A stretch of DNA of 64,000 bases from Flaccisagitta enflata (GCA_965153355.1 OZ231126.1:63116001-63180000); one strand, 5' to 3'; positions 29,162 through 41,648 are shown, counted from the stretch's first letter. Translations and numbers: made by a program. The notes: generated by a model from the sequence alone, not told the origin.

Positions 29162-29530
29162 AACAGGATGAGATTTTGAAGCATCTAGGAGAAGACGCGG
29201 TGTAAATTGGCGTGAATTGTGACGGCTACCTAGAGTCTAGGCTAGACGGGGAGCGCGAGAGTTGATTTTAAGCTACAAAAGTGACTTCTTCACGCTGCGA
29301 TGACAAACATGGCTGACAGGCAAACTGACGGTGACGAAACTGAAGACGTCGCTGACGTCTAATTCCCTTCTCTACCTGTCTGCCAAGATCGAACATAGAA
29401 GTGACTCCTGCCTCCCTCACCTGCCTTCCCTCACCTGCCTTCCCTCACCTGATAACCTCCATTGCCTGCCCGGCTTGTCCTCTTGTATTTGCCTGCTAAC
29501 AAGGACAACGGGTTGGGTGGCGCGTTTTGT

Positions 29531-29651
29531 TTTTTAGGTGCGACAAAGCACCTCTATAAATGGCTGTGTCCGTTGGTTGGTTGGTCGGTTAGTAACGCAT
29601 ACGTTGGACGATCCACACGTCGCACTTTATTGGCCTACTTGGCCTTGTTTT
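29531..29651 (+). mobile_element. hairpin-tipped element, AGGTGCG lineage
   Basis: T6, then AGGTGCGACAAAGCACCT (6-bp stem, 29536-29553), CTATAAATGGCTGTGTCCG and a TTGG/TCGG array. The far end is CACGTCGCACTTTATTGGCC (single inverted tip), then TACTTGGCCTTGTT. It is the third stem variant of the same plan; 14726-14842 is a reverse copy. Confidence 0.65.
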
Positions 29652-30073
29652 TCATTTTTCCACTCTTGCACGACGGACGGACGGACATGGCCTTTTTTGA
29701 CGTTCCCTTTCTTCTTTTTTTTGGCGTGCAAGATTTGTGAGTCCGTTCTTCCATCAGTTCGTTGGAAGTCTGCTGATGCACACGTACGTTGGTGCGTCTG
29801 TCCGTCATGTCGGTCTGCAAAGTCCTGTTTCACCTGATTGGCAATGGTCGTGTGTACGAGCGTGTTCATACTATGCAACTTTATTTTTTCGTAATGAAAT
29901 TAACCCACTTATATCGTCAAAACACGACGATAAAAATGACATTTTTTGGGGGGAACGCACATGGAGTTTTTTTTTCTCGTCATTAATACCAACACATGTG
30001 TAATGTCACTTAACCAATATCGTCAAAACCTGCTGTTGGTAGAAAGAGTAGAAAGAGGGACGGAGCAACGATC

Positions 30074-30127
30074 GTTATCGATATCGATATCGATATCGAT
30101 ATCGATATCGATATCGATATCGATATC
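30074..30127. repeat. ATCGAT hexamer array
   Basis: About nine tandem ATCGAT units. Each unit and the whole array are self-complementary, so the array is one long perfect palindrome. On the minus strand it reads as an ID run. Confidence 0.95.
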
Positions 30128-30129
30128 CC

Positions 30130-30944
30130 AATTTACCATCTGCCTCTTGTGTTCCTCAAATAATCCAATCTGAGTCCGAACGTCGCTCTCAGGCTGCATG
30201 CAGCATGCGAACCATGTGCAGGAACAGTGTTCATGCAAAGAAGGCACGGCTACAAAGCTGCGCATGGACGAGTGAATGTAAAATGAGATGAGAACCAAGC
30301 TAAAAAAGGCGGTCAAACTTTCGGCCTTCAGTGAAAGGAGGTCACTTTTGTCGACTTGTGTATCTATCACTGCCACCCTGGCTTGCATGCCGTTACCATC
30401 ATCGTTGTCGTTGATCTGATGACGCACTCAGTTTGGTCTCCGATTTCATCTTTACTTTCGCCTTTGATTTTAAAGCGAGACCCATTTACGCGGCGTAGAA
30501 AATGGTGCGAATACGGAGTACCTTCTGAGTCGCAGTATCGGAGGACTGGAGAGGGCTACCGTTCGATCGAAACCTTCGCGGTAGCCGACGATTTCTCTGG
30601 TCGGTAAGCTACTACGCAGGACTTAGTTTGGGCAGTAGCTGCCAGACTGACTCAGCTCACTGATAAACCGGCAAAGGGATCGTCAAGGCGCGCCAGAGCG
30701 CCTCTTTATGGGAAGTCGCGCCTGTTACTTGTTACAACCGCCGCGCTGTAATGATCGATTACGTTAGCTCTCAGGAGAGCCTACGTTACAACTTACAAGT
30801 GGCCGCTGCCCCGGGCTAGGTGGCCGTAACTCCGCGGAGTGCGCGCTCGATCTCTCTGCTGTAAAAATAATCTGTCGTCGCTCTGACAGTTTCGAAGTTA
30901 AGAAAGCTATTGGATTCCATGACAGCTTAAGCTCTGTGCGTCAA
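30130..30944. other. unique, GC-richer stretch with candidate exon (30475-30602, +) but no assigned gene
   Basis: On the + strand a frame from about 30475 (after TTTGATTTTAAAG) to a GTAAGC donor at 30603 reads as complex sequence (RDPFTRRRKWCEYGVPSESQ at its start). On the minus strand 30130-30427 is also open. The two readings overlap in the 30430 area and at most one is likely real. The part 30690-30850 holds several short palindromes, including ACTCCGCGGAGT and TAGCTCTCAGGAGAGCCTA, and no supported gene. Confidence 0.25.
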
Positions 30945-31102
30945 AACAAGGCCGGATATACGGCCATCAGTTGCGGGGATTGGTGTACAGGGGCAGAGAA
31001 ATGCGTTTTCCACTTTTTTCAACCTTCGATCACCACGATTGAATCCGACTGAACTAACGACTTTATCGAAGTCTTATAGAGTTGCGTGTCCGCAACTAAA
31101 AA
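30945..31102 (-). mobile_element. hairpin-tipped element, AGTTGCG lineage, reverse
   Basis: It begins AACAAGGCCGGATATACGGC (GGCCG/CGGCC hairpin), then CATCAGTTGCGGGGATTGG. It ends TAGAGTTGCGTGTCCGCAAC, completed by T and A5 (tip hairpin AGTTGCG-TGTC-CGCAACT, 31080-31097). Both hairpins are intact in this 158-bp copy. Confidence 0.7.
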
Positions 31103-31303
31103 GGCCATTTCAATGTATCAATGACCTCTTCGTCATTCCCTATCTGCCGCCTCCCCGTCCGCACTTCACACATCTTCGCATGCCCCATCCTTCCCGTTTT
31201 AAGCCATGAGACCTTTTTTTTCCCCTCGGGTCAGTTTCATATCGGCCAATGCCCTCTCCCGGCTTCCCCGCTGGGCCCTTTCCGATGCCATCCCATGATA
31301 TTC

Positions 31304-31308
<5 letters not shown>

Positions 31309-31362
<54 letters not shown>
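31309..31362. repeat. CT microsatellite
   Basis: A 54-bp CT tract. Confidence 0.95.
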
Positions 31363-31364
<2 letters not shown>

Positions 31365-31439
31365 CGGTAATAAATTTTTGCGTCCCCAAAGGCTCATTTT
31401 AAGATCGACTTTGACTGTCGATACGAAAACGGCAAGCCG

Positions 31440-31735
31440 AATTCGAAGAGATAAAGAGAGAGACAAATATATAAAGGCAAAATGATTCCAAAGAGACAAA
31501 AGAGAGAGACTAAGAAGTAAGGGCAAAATGAATACGAAGAGATAAAGAGAGAGACAAAGCAATAAAGGCAAAATGGATCCAAAGAGACAAAGAGAGAGAC
31601 TAAGAAATAAAGGCACAATGGATACGAAGAGATTAAGATAGAGACAAAGAAGTAAAGGCAAAATGGATTCGAAGAGACAAAGAGAGAGACGAAGATATAA
31701 AGGGAAAATGGATCGGATGAGATAATGAATGAGAC
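31440..31735. repeat. minisatellite, about 47-48-bp unit, six copies
   Basis: Units contain GAAGAGA(C/T)AAAGAGAGAGAC and TAAAGGCAAAATGGAT(A/T)C, with scattered substitutions. Confidence 0.85.
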
Positions 31736-31768
31736 GAACAGAGGCAAAAGAAAGTGATGAAGAGGAAA

Positions 31769-31868
31769 AGTACCAGCTATCAATAAAGTACCAGCTATCA
31801 ATAAAGTACCAGCTATCAATAAAGTACCAGCTATCAATAAAGTACCAGCTATCAATACAGTACCAGCT
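31769..31868. repeat. 18-bp minisatellite
   Basis: About 5.5 near-perfect copies of GTACCAGCTATCAATAAA. The following stretch 31869-32290 has no supported gene. Confidence 0.9.
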
Positions 31869-32290
31869 TCTACGGGCTGGAAACGCAAGAAGAATTTGGA
31901 AAAAATATCTCACTGAAAAAAAAATACACCTTGAGAGCGTCGAGCAATTCCTGAATGTATACCATCAACATTGCAATCGAGATCGTTTGAAAGCTTTTGG
32001 TCCAATAATGAATTTAAGAGGATTAGAAATATCGGAATGAATTCAGCTTAGGATTAGAGATATCATCCTCTGCATTTGATTGAGTCTGCTCATTTGCGCT
32101 AAAAACTTCTCTCACTTTCTCTATTTGACTCTCGCTATTTCTCATTCAAAACATTTAACTCAATTGGTCGTACAGCAAATAATCGAATCAAGGAGAGTGC
32201 CCATACTTGCTAGCGAGCGATAGTAATCGTCATTCGTGACGCGACTAGATAGAGAGACGCAAAGCTATAAAGGCACATACAGGACCCGTG

Positions 32291-32309
32291 AATACACACA
32301 CACACACAT

Positions 32310-32383
<74 letters not shown>

Positions 32384-32591
32384 AATGAAAATGAAAATGA
32401 AATGAAAATGAAAAATGAAAATGAAAAATATTGAATAGTTGTATTAATAAGAATAGAAAAAGAAAAAGAAAAGAAAAAGAAAAAAAAAGAAAAAGTGAGA
32501 AAGAGAAAAAGAAAAAAAAAATAAATAAATATATAAATAAATAAATATATTATAAGAAGAAGAAGAAGAAAAAGAAAAAGAAAAAGAAAAG

Positions 32592-32680
<89 letters not shown>

Positions 32681-32702
32681 TTGGCATCTTAATGAAAGAT
32701 GG

Positions 32703-32738
<36 letters not shown>

Positions 32739-32740
32739 TG
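32291..32740. repeat. compound low-complexity block: CA, TA, AAAATG, AAAG, GA and CAGA arrays
   Basis: CA (32295-32310) runs into TA (32320-32377), then GAAAAT and AAAAG runs, a GA tract (32598-32677) and CAGA (32702-32738). Confidence 0.9.
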
Positions 32741-32999
32741 GAAACTGAGATAGACTGAGATACAGACAAATAAAATACAATTTCATGGAACCTACAAAGT
32801 GTAGACATTTGCCCACCTCTGGAGAATTCTCTGTATTTCTCACATACAAAGAACTTCTTAAGATGTGCTTTTCACTACCCACTCCAGCACATCCATCCAT
32901 CTTAGACACGTTACCCAGACTATAATTATTTTTGTATGAAAATGTTCACTCATGTATCCCCATCGAGAGCGACTGATGTTTTTTGAACATGGGTCTACT

Positions 33000-33790
33000 T
33001 TGGTATGAGTCTTTTTTAAGTTAGAGGAGGAATGTTATTCAGATTCTGTTTATGGAAAACCAGGGAGTGATGCTATGCAGGACCAGTCAGTGAGGCTCAC
33101 AAGGCCCTCTTCCATTTATTTTAGTTTGGGCATAGCAGAGGACATGTTCACCTGTCACACTACTCAGTACCTTGGACTGAAATGTCCGCAGGTCGATTAA
33201 GCTTGGACCTGCCCCATCCCTCTATGGTATGTTTTCAATGTAAACTTTGTTTGAGTTGTTGAATTTTGGTAACAAAGGAAACAGACATTAGCCCTTAACT
33301 ACTTTTGCAAGGAGTCTTCTTTAAGGTTAGAGTGAGAGGGAATACTATTCAGATTCTCTTTTATGGAAAACTAGGAGTGATGCGCTTAGCAAATAGTCAG
33401 TGAGGCCTCACAAGGCCCTTTTCCATTTATTTTAGCTTAAACATAAGAGATGTTGTTCCACCTGTCACATTTACTCAGTACCTGATTGAGAATGTCCGGT
33501 GGTCGCATTAAGCTTGACCTCGATTCTACCCTCTTCATGTATAGTTTTAACAATGTAACCCTCGGTTAGAGGTGTTTGCTGAATTTGGTACGAAGGAAAT
33601 ACATTACTAGCCCTTAACTACTTTTGGAAGGAGTTTTCTTTTAGTTATGAGAGAATGTTATTCAGATTCTGTTTTATGGAAAACTAGGAGTGATGCGCAG
33701 AACTGTCAGGTGAGGGCTCACAAGGCCCTCTTCCATTTATTTTAGTTTGGGTATTGTGAGGGATGTTGTTCCACCTGTCATACATCCAGT
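33000..33790. repeat. satellite-like tandem repeat, 305-320-bp unit, 2.5 copies
   Basis: The block GAGTCTT(T/C)TTTAAG, then TTATTCAGATTCT, TTTATGGAAAAC and CTCACAAGGCCCTCTTCCAT recurs at about 33007, 33312 and 33631. Units differ by many small insertions, deletions and substitutions. The flanks 32741-32999 and 33791-34429 show no gene. Confidence 0.85.
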
Positions 33791-34429
33791 CGTGATGATA
33801 TCACTACGACGGACGAAAAATCCAACCGAGCGATTGTCCGCTTTTTTGAAGCAATAGAAATCGTTTAAAAGAATGTATGATGGACGGATATAAATGATTC
33901 AGATGAGAGACAGACAGAAACCCTCTCATGAAAGTACAGGAATTCATCTTAAACCCAAACCGATGGTGAGCTAATTTGCATATTGCAGTGTCTACGTTTC
34001 TTTCTCTGCGGAAAATGATTTAATTTCAGTTTTTAGAACTTTTTCAGCCGAGAGGATGTCACGTATCAAACGAAAGTCTTCAGGAGGTTTTGAGAGCTAC
34101 TTTTGATACCATGTCTTCATATCTGTTTAAATCCGTCCATCTGTCCCTCTATATTATTCACATGTCAAGCGGTAAAAGGATATAAAGCAGAAACAACTGT
34201 TGTCTAGTCTTATTTGTTTTCAGCATTACAATAACGAACCTTCCGGATTACCTTCCGGGGGCATTTTTAGATGGCGGGGGGCTAGTCCCGCCTCGCATTG
34301 ATTGGGTAGGCCTACATGATGGCAAAGAGATCCGAGGGATTGATCCGAGCGGTTCAGTCAAAATGGTGCAGGATAACATTTCGCTTGTGGCGTGCGAGTG
34401 AATTAAGATAAACATAAGCTACAATAAAA

Positions 34430-34712
34430 CCAGGCCGGATACACGGTCAACATCGGTCACTTACAGGTGGGCGGGGGAGGTGATCCGGGTGGGCAGGGGC
34501 AGTATCTTGATGCGCGGGGGCCTTGATACAGCTGGCAGGGGCTGTAATGTTAAGATTTCATTTTTAGTTGCGTACACGCAACCTGCTAAGAGGCTTTGTC
34601 CGTCCGTCCGTCCGTCCGCTGGTCCGTAATGATCGAGTCGGCGCGGAAAACGCGCACTCCGCCCCCGCCCACCCGTCCGCAACCGGTGGCTGTGTATTCA
34701 GTCTTGTCAAGG
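34430..34712. mobile_element. two head-to-head hairpin-tipped element parts, AGTTGCG lineage
   Basis: A minus-oriented end (ACCAGGCCGGATACACGG at 34439, GTGGGCAGGGGCAG) is followed at 34560 by a + copy: T5, AGTTGCGTACACGCAACC, CTGCTAAGAGGCTTTGTCC and a GTCC array. The far end is CCCGTCCGCAACCGG, then GTGTATTCAGTCTTGTC. Confidence 0.6.
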
Positions 34713-36987
34713 ACGATTTCGCGCAATTGAAAATTTCGTGTTACCCCAACGGACGTACGAAATAGCAAAATATGTAGTCACTTAGAAAGCGACTAAAGTG
34801 CTTTTCTCGCCGACCGACACTTAAACGAGGAAGATGCGTCTACAATTACTCTAGCATCAGTCCGAGTAAGAGTGTACATGTGATGATGTGAATCATTGAT
34901 CCTGCTCATCATTTACACATTCTTCCGGGCTGTATAATGAGAATCATGTGGTTATGCATTATGAAAGCCAAGTTTGATTGAGCTTTTTTTTTCATTTACT
35001 ATTGCTTATTGACCGTATGTAAGCAGTAGAATCACGATTCGACGCAGCGAAAATTCGCCGATTAATGAACAAATATTAAGAAGTTACAGAATTTTATTAA
35101 GGAGTCACAGAAATTCGCATATATAACAAAAAGTTCAGATTCAGATTCAGATTCATACAGCTAGTAAAGGAAGGCAACACTGCCTCAAGGACTCTAGCAT
35201 TAGAGTTAGAGAACTTATAAATGTGACTAATGGAATACAGTCAATTTCACAGTGTCCACAACAGACATCATAATGTATAACCATCACATCACTGACTGAC
35301 AGACAGGGGAAAAGGTGACAGTGCAGAGATATGGCTTATATATTTCACACCAATCCTGGATCACCCATGATCTTTTTTCTCGTTTCTTCCTCCCTCTCCA
35401 CAAGACTTCCTAGTCCGTTTGTTTGTCCTTGCTTATAATTTAGTCCAAAATAACATGCCCTGCGTGCACAGCACTGCCTTTGGCAAGGTTGTGTCTGCTG
35501 GTTGTTTAGTTGGTTGGTTGGCCTGCTGGAAAACGCTTACTCTACAATGTGAATGGTGCCTATGATAGCCTATTTACCTAGCTTTTTATGGGACATTATC
35601 TTTTCATGAGGCTTTTTGCTACAGCAGATACTCTGTTTGAGTGTGTAGGCAATTTTTATGATATGATATAACTTATATGACAAAGAGGTTGCATGTGGAT
35701 AAGAAATATGATACATAGAAATTTCTTTTTGACTAAAAGAGATGAAACCACCATCTACCACAAATTCTTTCTTACCAAAAGGAAAATACATGAGCATATC
35801 ATTCTTGATCATTCACTCATTCACTTGTTTACTGATTCATTTATTCATTCATTCATCATCTACTTATACATCCTTTGTTAATACGCGAAGCATATATCAG
35901 TGACATATGTAGACTGACACTGAGAGAAAACCAAATTTCAAAGAGCACGTCTTACAGTCTGCTGCATACTGTAGAAATGAAACAAAGTGGCATGACTGCA
36001 ACAACAATCAGCAGTGACGATGTCGAAACTTATAAGAAGACATTCAAGGGAAACGAAACTTTTGATAACCAATTGGTTTTTAGCTAGTGTCGATGATCTC
36101 TACCTAGCATCAATACGTCAAACATTCACCTGTTCAAAACACCCATCAAATCACATAGGTGATGTTACCAATGCAATACCAAAGCGCAAAACCTCCGAAG
36201 AGCTCCATTGATCAAGTTAGATCTTAGTTTCCGTTTAATTCTATCCTTGGTAACAAAAAAAAATCCTTTCAGAAAACAAAACTAATTTGGCCCTTTTGCA
36301 TATGGGACTGTCTGTCTCTAGCAAGCTAAACGGATTGGTTTGGATGGATGGGCAAAGCATGACATGAGGCTTGAGTTGACCGAAGTCTGACAGAGAGGAG
36401 TGACCGATGAGTACGCTGAGTGTTTTGGCTCATATCCTCTCCTTGCAAACAAAGTCAAGCCAAACGTGGTTTAGCATTTATCCGTGTACGACTGTGTAAT
36501 CAAGCTAGCAGTTCCGTTAGAATCACCTCGTTCCCGGTATTACCAACAATAACAACAACCACAAAAACATCAAAACAAATAAATAACAACAGCTTTTTTT
36601 TCTGACGGTAACAACAATGAATACAACAATAACAACAACAAATAACAACAACAATTACAACAACATCTTTTTACTCCAGGAACTAATATATGATTTCATA
36701 TCTATTTTTTCTATTGATTTCCTGATCAGTCAATGGCTGGCTATGGCTATGTTCAGGCCAGAGGATCTCCAAATGCCCATATGATTTATCTGCTGCTTAT
36801 GTCTCAGTTCTGTCTTCTGTTCTATCCTTTTCGCTTCCTTTGTTTCCGCCCAATGACCAATGTCCATCGTTCATCGCCACCAAATAACGGCACGCCACAG
36901 ATGCGAAACATCAATTAGATGATTCGAGACCTCCTTAATCCTTGCTCGATTCTTCCTCTCTCTCAGACTTCGTGGAGGAAAGTACAG

Positions 36988-37000
<13 letters not shown>
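34713..37000. other. unique AT-rich DNA, no gene recognised
   Basis: I find no exon with both good splice sites and complex coding sequence. There are small CAA-rich patches at 36540-36665 and a GATTCA triplicate at 35132-35155. A fragment near 35478-35530 (GGTTGTGTCTGCTGGTTG, TTGG run) looks like a scrap of the AGGTGCG lineage. Confidence 0.45.

Positions 37001-37051
<51 letters not shown>
37001..37051. repeat. GA microsatellite
   Basis: A 50-bp GA tract after a short TA run. The next 830 bp (37052-37882) are unique with no supported gene. Confidence 0.95.
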
Positions 37052-37053
<2 letters not shown>

Positions 37054-37882
37054 CTGCCCTAAGACTATTCAATGTCTACGCCTTCTGACATTTTCCCCTC
37101 CTCCCAAATTTTCCTTTCATTGTTTATTCATTACCTTTCTTAACGAGTGGAGGAGAGTTGTAAGCGTTGGCTGGGACGCGCCACACGTACACGTGATGCC
37201 GCGACTGTCGAGTGTCATCCAATTGTTGACCCACTGAACGTTGCGAGGCTGCATGGACAGCAAACCTTTTTTGTAGATTATAATCAATATTTCCGAGGAA
37301 TCATCAACAAGGAACAATCATTCTAGAGGCAGAGGAACGGATATTCATCTAATGCTGGGCACTTTTACCTAACATTTACAGTTCGTTTGTTTTATCATTT
37401 TTTCTTCATTAAGGCATGTGTAGAGAAAATGGATTTCGTCCCTTCAATTAGGGCAATTCAATCCAACGTGCCTCAATCCAACGTGCGTGCTGACGTTCAA
37501 GTGGTCGGACATGTACACGTGCAGCCGTGACAGACAGTCGATCGCGTGAAAGGATTCTATTCACTCACGATTCACTCTTGTCCAGGCGTCGAATAATTGG
37601 CTGTCTTTCCGTCGGACCCCATTTACTGTCTTTTTTCCTGTCCTGGACTGTCCTTTTCCGTCTCGTCCACGTTTTCCGTCTGATCATCCGGCAGACAGAC
37701 AGACGAAACAACGATCTGTCTTTCCCAAGTCTGGAATCTTCGTCATTTGACAGTCCATTTCTCGATCTCGAAGAGTGTGGATGGAGCGGTAACCGCCTGT
37801 TTCATTTTCAACGTCAGTGTAACGGAAGGTGAAATGACTGCACTCTACTGCGAGCCCTCACGCACACGCACGCACACAGTGC

Positions 37883-38028
<146 letters not shown>

Positions 38029-38424
38029 AAAAAAAACACTCACACGAAAATTCTTTACACATGCACATGCGCGCACCGATTGTAATTTGATAATCGAACA
38101 AAACGACACGTCTAAACCAAAACCAGCGATAGAAAGAATCGCTGACGACGTCTAAACGTGCAAATGTAGCTTAACAGTCGGGACAATGACTGGAATATTT
38201 ACGGCGGGAAATATATATCGACTTATCGGAGTCATTTGGACGTAAAAGCGGAATATAGAGGCGGAGAAACACGCTTCTCCACGAGAGTCGAGGGAACATT
38301 ATTTCTTCCAGGCCTGAGAACCTCACCAAGAAACATCCCACTGACCGATTGAGTGAGCGGTCAGAAAAGAGGCCGAGGCGGGGAAAAATCTCCCAATTTC
38401 CCATCATAAATAACAGCGGAACTC

Positions 38425-38688
38425 TCACGCGCGAAAATGATCACCGGCGGCGGCGGCGGTCATTGCCGCCTCTGGCCGCTGACCGCTGCGGCTGTTGCCG
38501 CCGGTTATCTTTGTCACCGGTTTCCGCCTCCGCCCTCCGCCGTCGGCACGCTTTTCTTCTAAGACGTCGACTAGACGACAATATCGGACTTTCTCCTCTC
38601 TCCTTTCTTTTCCGCGTCCTCGTGCCTGCGATTCTTCAGTCTGGCTCTGGTTTTCTTCTAGGCCGCGGGCGCGTGCCCAGCGTGACAT
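38425..38688 (-). CDS. small CpG-rich open frame, possible first exon; product unknown
   Basis: An 87-residue minus-strand frame, very basic and Arg/Glu/Ala-rich (starts MSRWARARGLEENQ; contains KPVTKITGGN), with an A at -3 before the ATG. It lies in the most CpG-rich stretch of the window (38400-38720), as expected of a promoter or first exon. The opposite strand is also open (38349-38774), so openness alone is weak evidence. No family is recognised. It could be non-coding CpG-rich DNA. Confidence 0.22.
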   Translation of the reverse strand: MSRWARARGLEENQSQTEESQARGRGKERREEKVRYCRLVDVLEEKRADGGGRRRKPVTKITGGNSRSGQRPEAAMTAAAAGDHFRA

Positions 38689-39045
38689 CTTGCACGTGTG
38701 TGCGTGCTCCTGGCGATATCATCGCATGCGAGTGTATGCGCGCGTCTTCCTTTTCCATATGCGTGTGCTCCTAGCGACGAATCGCGTGCGTATATGTGTA
38801 TCATGTCTGCGTGTGTGTATTCGCACTCCATGTCAAGTGATCTTCCGTTCACTAGCCGTCTTGTGTGTCTGTGACCGATGTCTCTGAGGTTTCCGGTTAT
38901 TCTTGAGATCGTGGGAAATCACAAACTGTTTTCGGTCGATGATTTTTTTTTTCCGTCTTGGAACTCGAGAAAAGATCTTTTTTCTCTCTCCTCCGATGCC
39001 CACCGGCGGTGGATAGTTCCCATTATCATTGATTATATGGCTCCG

Positions 39046-40010
39046 TAACCTTGGCGTCATAAAAAATGGCGGATTTTTAAAACCTTTTTTGACCAACTTA
39101 ATTTGAAAGAAACTGAAGAAAATTGGTGATGGTTGGAAAGATCTTCGTAATATCTTTCATTTGAGTTGTGTCGCAACATTGTCGCTCAAATGGTTTAGAA
39201 GCTACAGTAATTTAAAAAACACTATACTTTTTTCATCTTTACGGTGTATCATGAAAAGCAGTTTGCTAATATTTTCATTGCTACTAAAATGATAGAAGAC
39301 TTTGTCCAAATGCCTTGAAATTTTAGATGATGTCTAACTTGTGTGTCTTTTGATACCGGTTCAAATTTTGTGAGAATCAGAAATTGTTTTCTATGGTTTT
39401 TGCATGATCCTTTGTTTTGCCTTGTGAAAATTCCTGAAAAATGGTGCAATATTATAAAAACCTATATTTATTCCTGAATAGTTTGAGCTGATACTTAGAT
39501 TACTTCTTAGAAAGAGGGCCCAAAATATAGATCATTGAAAGGGCTCAAAGAATGTCTTAGGTTTTTCTTTTTTTAACCATATCTTCATGAACAAAACACT
39601 TAATGAATCGTAATCACTAATTCCTTCAGACCAGAGTTTTGCAAACCAACATTAAAATCTTTTGCATGGTGAAAATGATAGTAAAAGTTGTCCGATTTGG
39701 ATGAAATTTTAAGAGCTGTTATAGGAAAGTATGCTGTACATCCATGTCAATTTTTGTCTCAATCGGATGAAATTAAGTAGGGTTCCTAACAGATTGTTTC
39801 TTTGTTATGATCGCTTACACACCGTAAGGGCAAAAAAAGTGTAGTGTTTTTCAAATTACTGTAGCTTCTAAACTGTTTGAGCTACAATGTCGCGACACGA
39901 CTCAAATGAAAGATCTTTCGAAGATCTTTCTAACCATCACCACTTTTAATGAGTTTCGCGAATTGCTGATTAAAAAAGGTTTTAAAATCCGCTATTGCGA
40001 CGCCATGTTA
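39046..40010. mobile_element. 965-bp element with about 200-bp inverted terminal repeats
   Basis: The left arm (39046-39247) and right arm (39817-40010) are inverse copies at high identity. Examples are TTTAGAAGCTACAGTAATTT on the left against AAATTACTGTAGCTTCTAAA on the right, and GGTGATGGTT against AACCATCACC. The ends are TAACCTTGGCGTC and GACGCCATGTTA. The 570-bp core is AT-rich with no transposase frame. I read it as a non-autonomous DNA transposon with long arms. Confidence 0.8.
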
Positions 40011-40200
40011 ACTCTTATCGTGTTTCTTTTGAAATCGATCATGTATTTCACAGCGAAATGTCACACGTTGTGTGAATGAAACTATTTTTATCAAAAATGA
40101 ATTATTCTCGGTATGATGAAGACAGCCCTGAATCTCTTCCGGCCAGAATGTGAATTTAATTTGAATAGCTGAATGTAACACACAAACCCAGCCAACCTCC

Positions 40201-40290
40201 TTAGCCCTAAAGCTAACCCTGTCCCTAACCCTAACCCTATAACTATCCCCAACCCTAACCATAACCCTAAACCCACCCCTAACCCTAATT
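40201..40290. repeat. interstitial degenerate telomere-like repeat
   Basis: About 90 bp of CCCTAA units with variants (CCCTGT, CCATAA, CCCCAA), the TTAGGG type. Confidence 0.8.
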
Positions 40291-40639
40291 AAAAAAAAAC
40301 CAAAAGATCACAGATGATCGTACAATTGTACCACCATTTCGTGGGTTGAAAACAAAAAAGTATGAATGCGCACTTACAAATTGTTATATGGTCTTTAATG
40401 AACAAGTGGGTAAAAGATTCATCATACGTTTTAGAAAAACGATATCAATGATATGTATCAAATTCATACAAAATCCATTCTCTCTTATGGCATTGTATTC
40501 TTTCTGTGAGTGAAAAAAAAATTGGCACTTTTGGGGCTAGGCAAAGAAGAATTTCCATTGTGAAACCCGTGGAAGGGAAAAGTGATCCGGTGAGTGAGAA
40601 CCCACGCCGTGAACCGAAAGGAAAACACCGAGGAAGGAT

Positions 40640-40940
<301 letters not shown>

Positions 40941-41180
40941 AAACACAGCAAGAGATCCAGACGTGAAAACAAGCAGACACAGACACGCTGACACACACTA
41001 AGCACAGGCAAAAACAGAGACAGTAAAAGAGAAAGATTTGAGAAGACAAACAGAGAGAAAGACAGAGACAGTCAGATGGCTTTTCTAACAGACAAATAGA
41101 TAAACGGAAAGACAAACGACAGAGTCGATAGAGACAACAGTCAGCGAAGACAGAAGAACCAACAGCGACAAGGAAGACAT

Positions 41181-41182
<2 letters not shown>

Positions 41183-41278
<96 letters not shown>

Positions 41279-41587
41279 GCATCGAGACAGACAGATAGAC
41301 AGACAGACACCCAAGCTTCCGTGCCTTAAGTGAGAAAACGAAACTATCAAAGGATCTAACCGACCAGAAAACAAATGCTTCCGCGGGGAAGAATGCAAAA
41401 AGGAAGGAAGCAAGACGAGGAGGAGGAGCAAAAGAAAAAAAAAAGATGGTGGAGTGGCGTAGATTGGAAAACAAGCCCGACCGGGCAACGATGCGTCCGG
41501 GCCGTGTCTCTGCAAATTGCGTGTATGATCATGTGTATATATGATATACAGATTTATCAGAACAGACGGCGAAAAACGCGACGGCGG

Positions 41588-41648
<61 letters not shown>

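Noticed and set aside
30023-30427. 134-codon minus-strand frame ending in an ID run
   Set aside because: Part is the ATCGAT array; the start is preceded directly by a stop and the rest competes with a plus-strand reading. Kept only as a note under the unique stretch.
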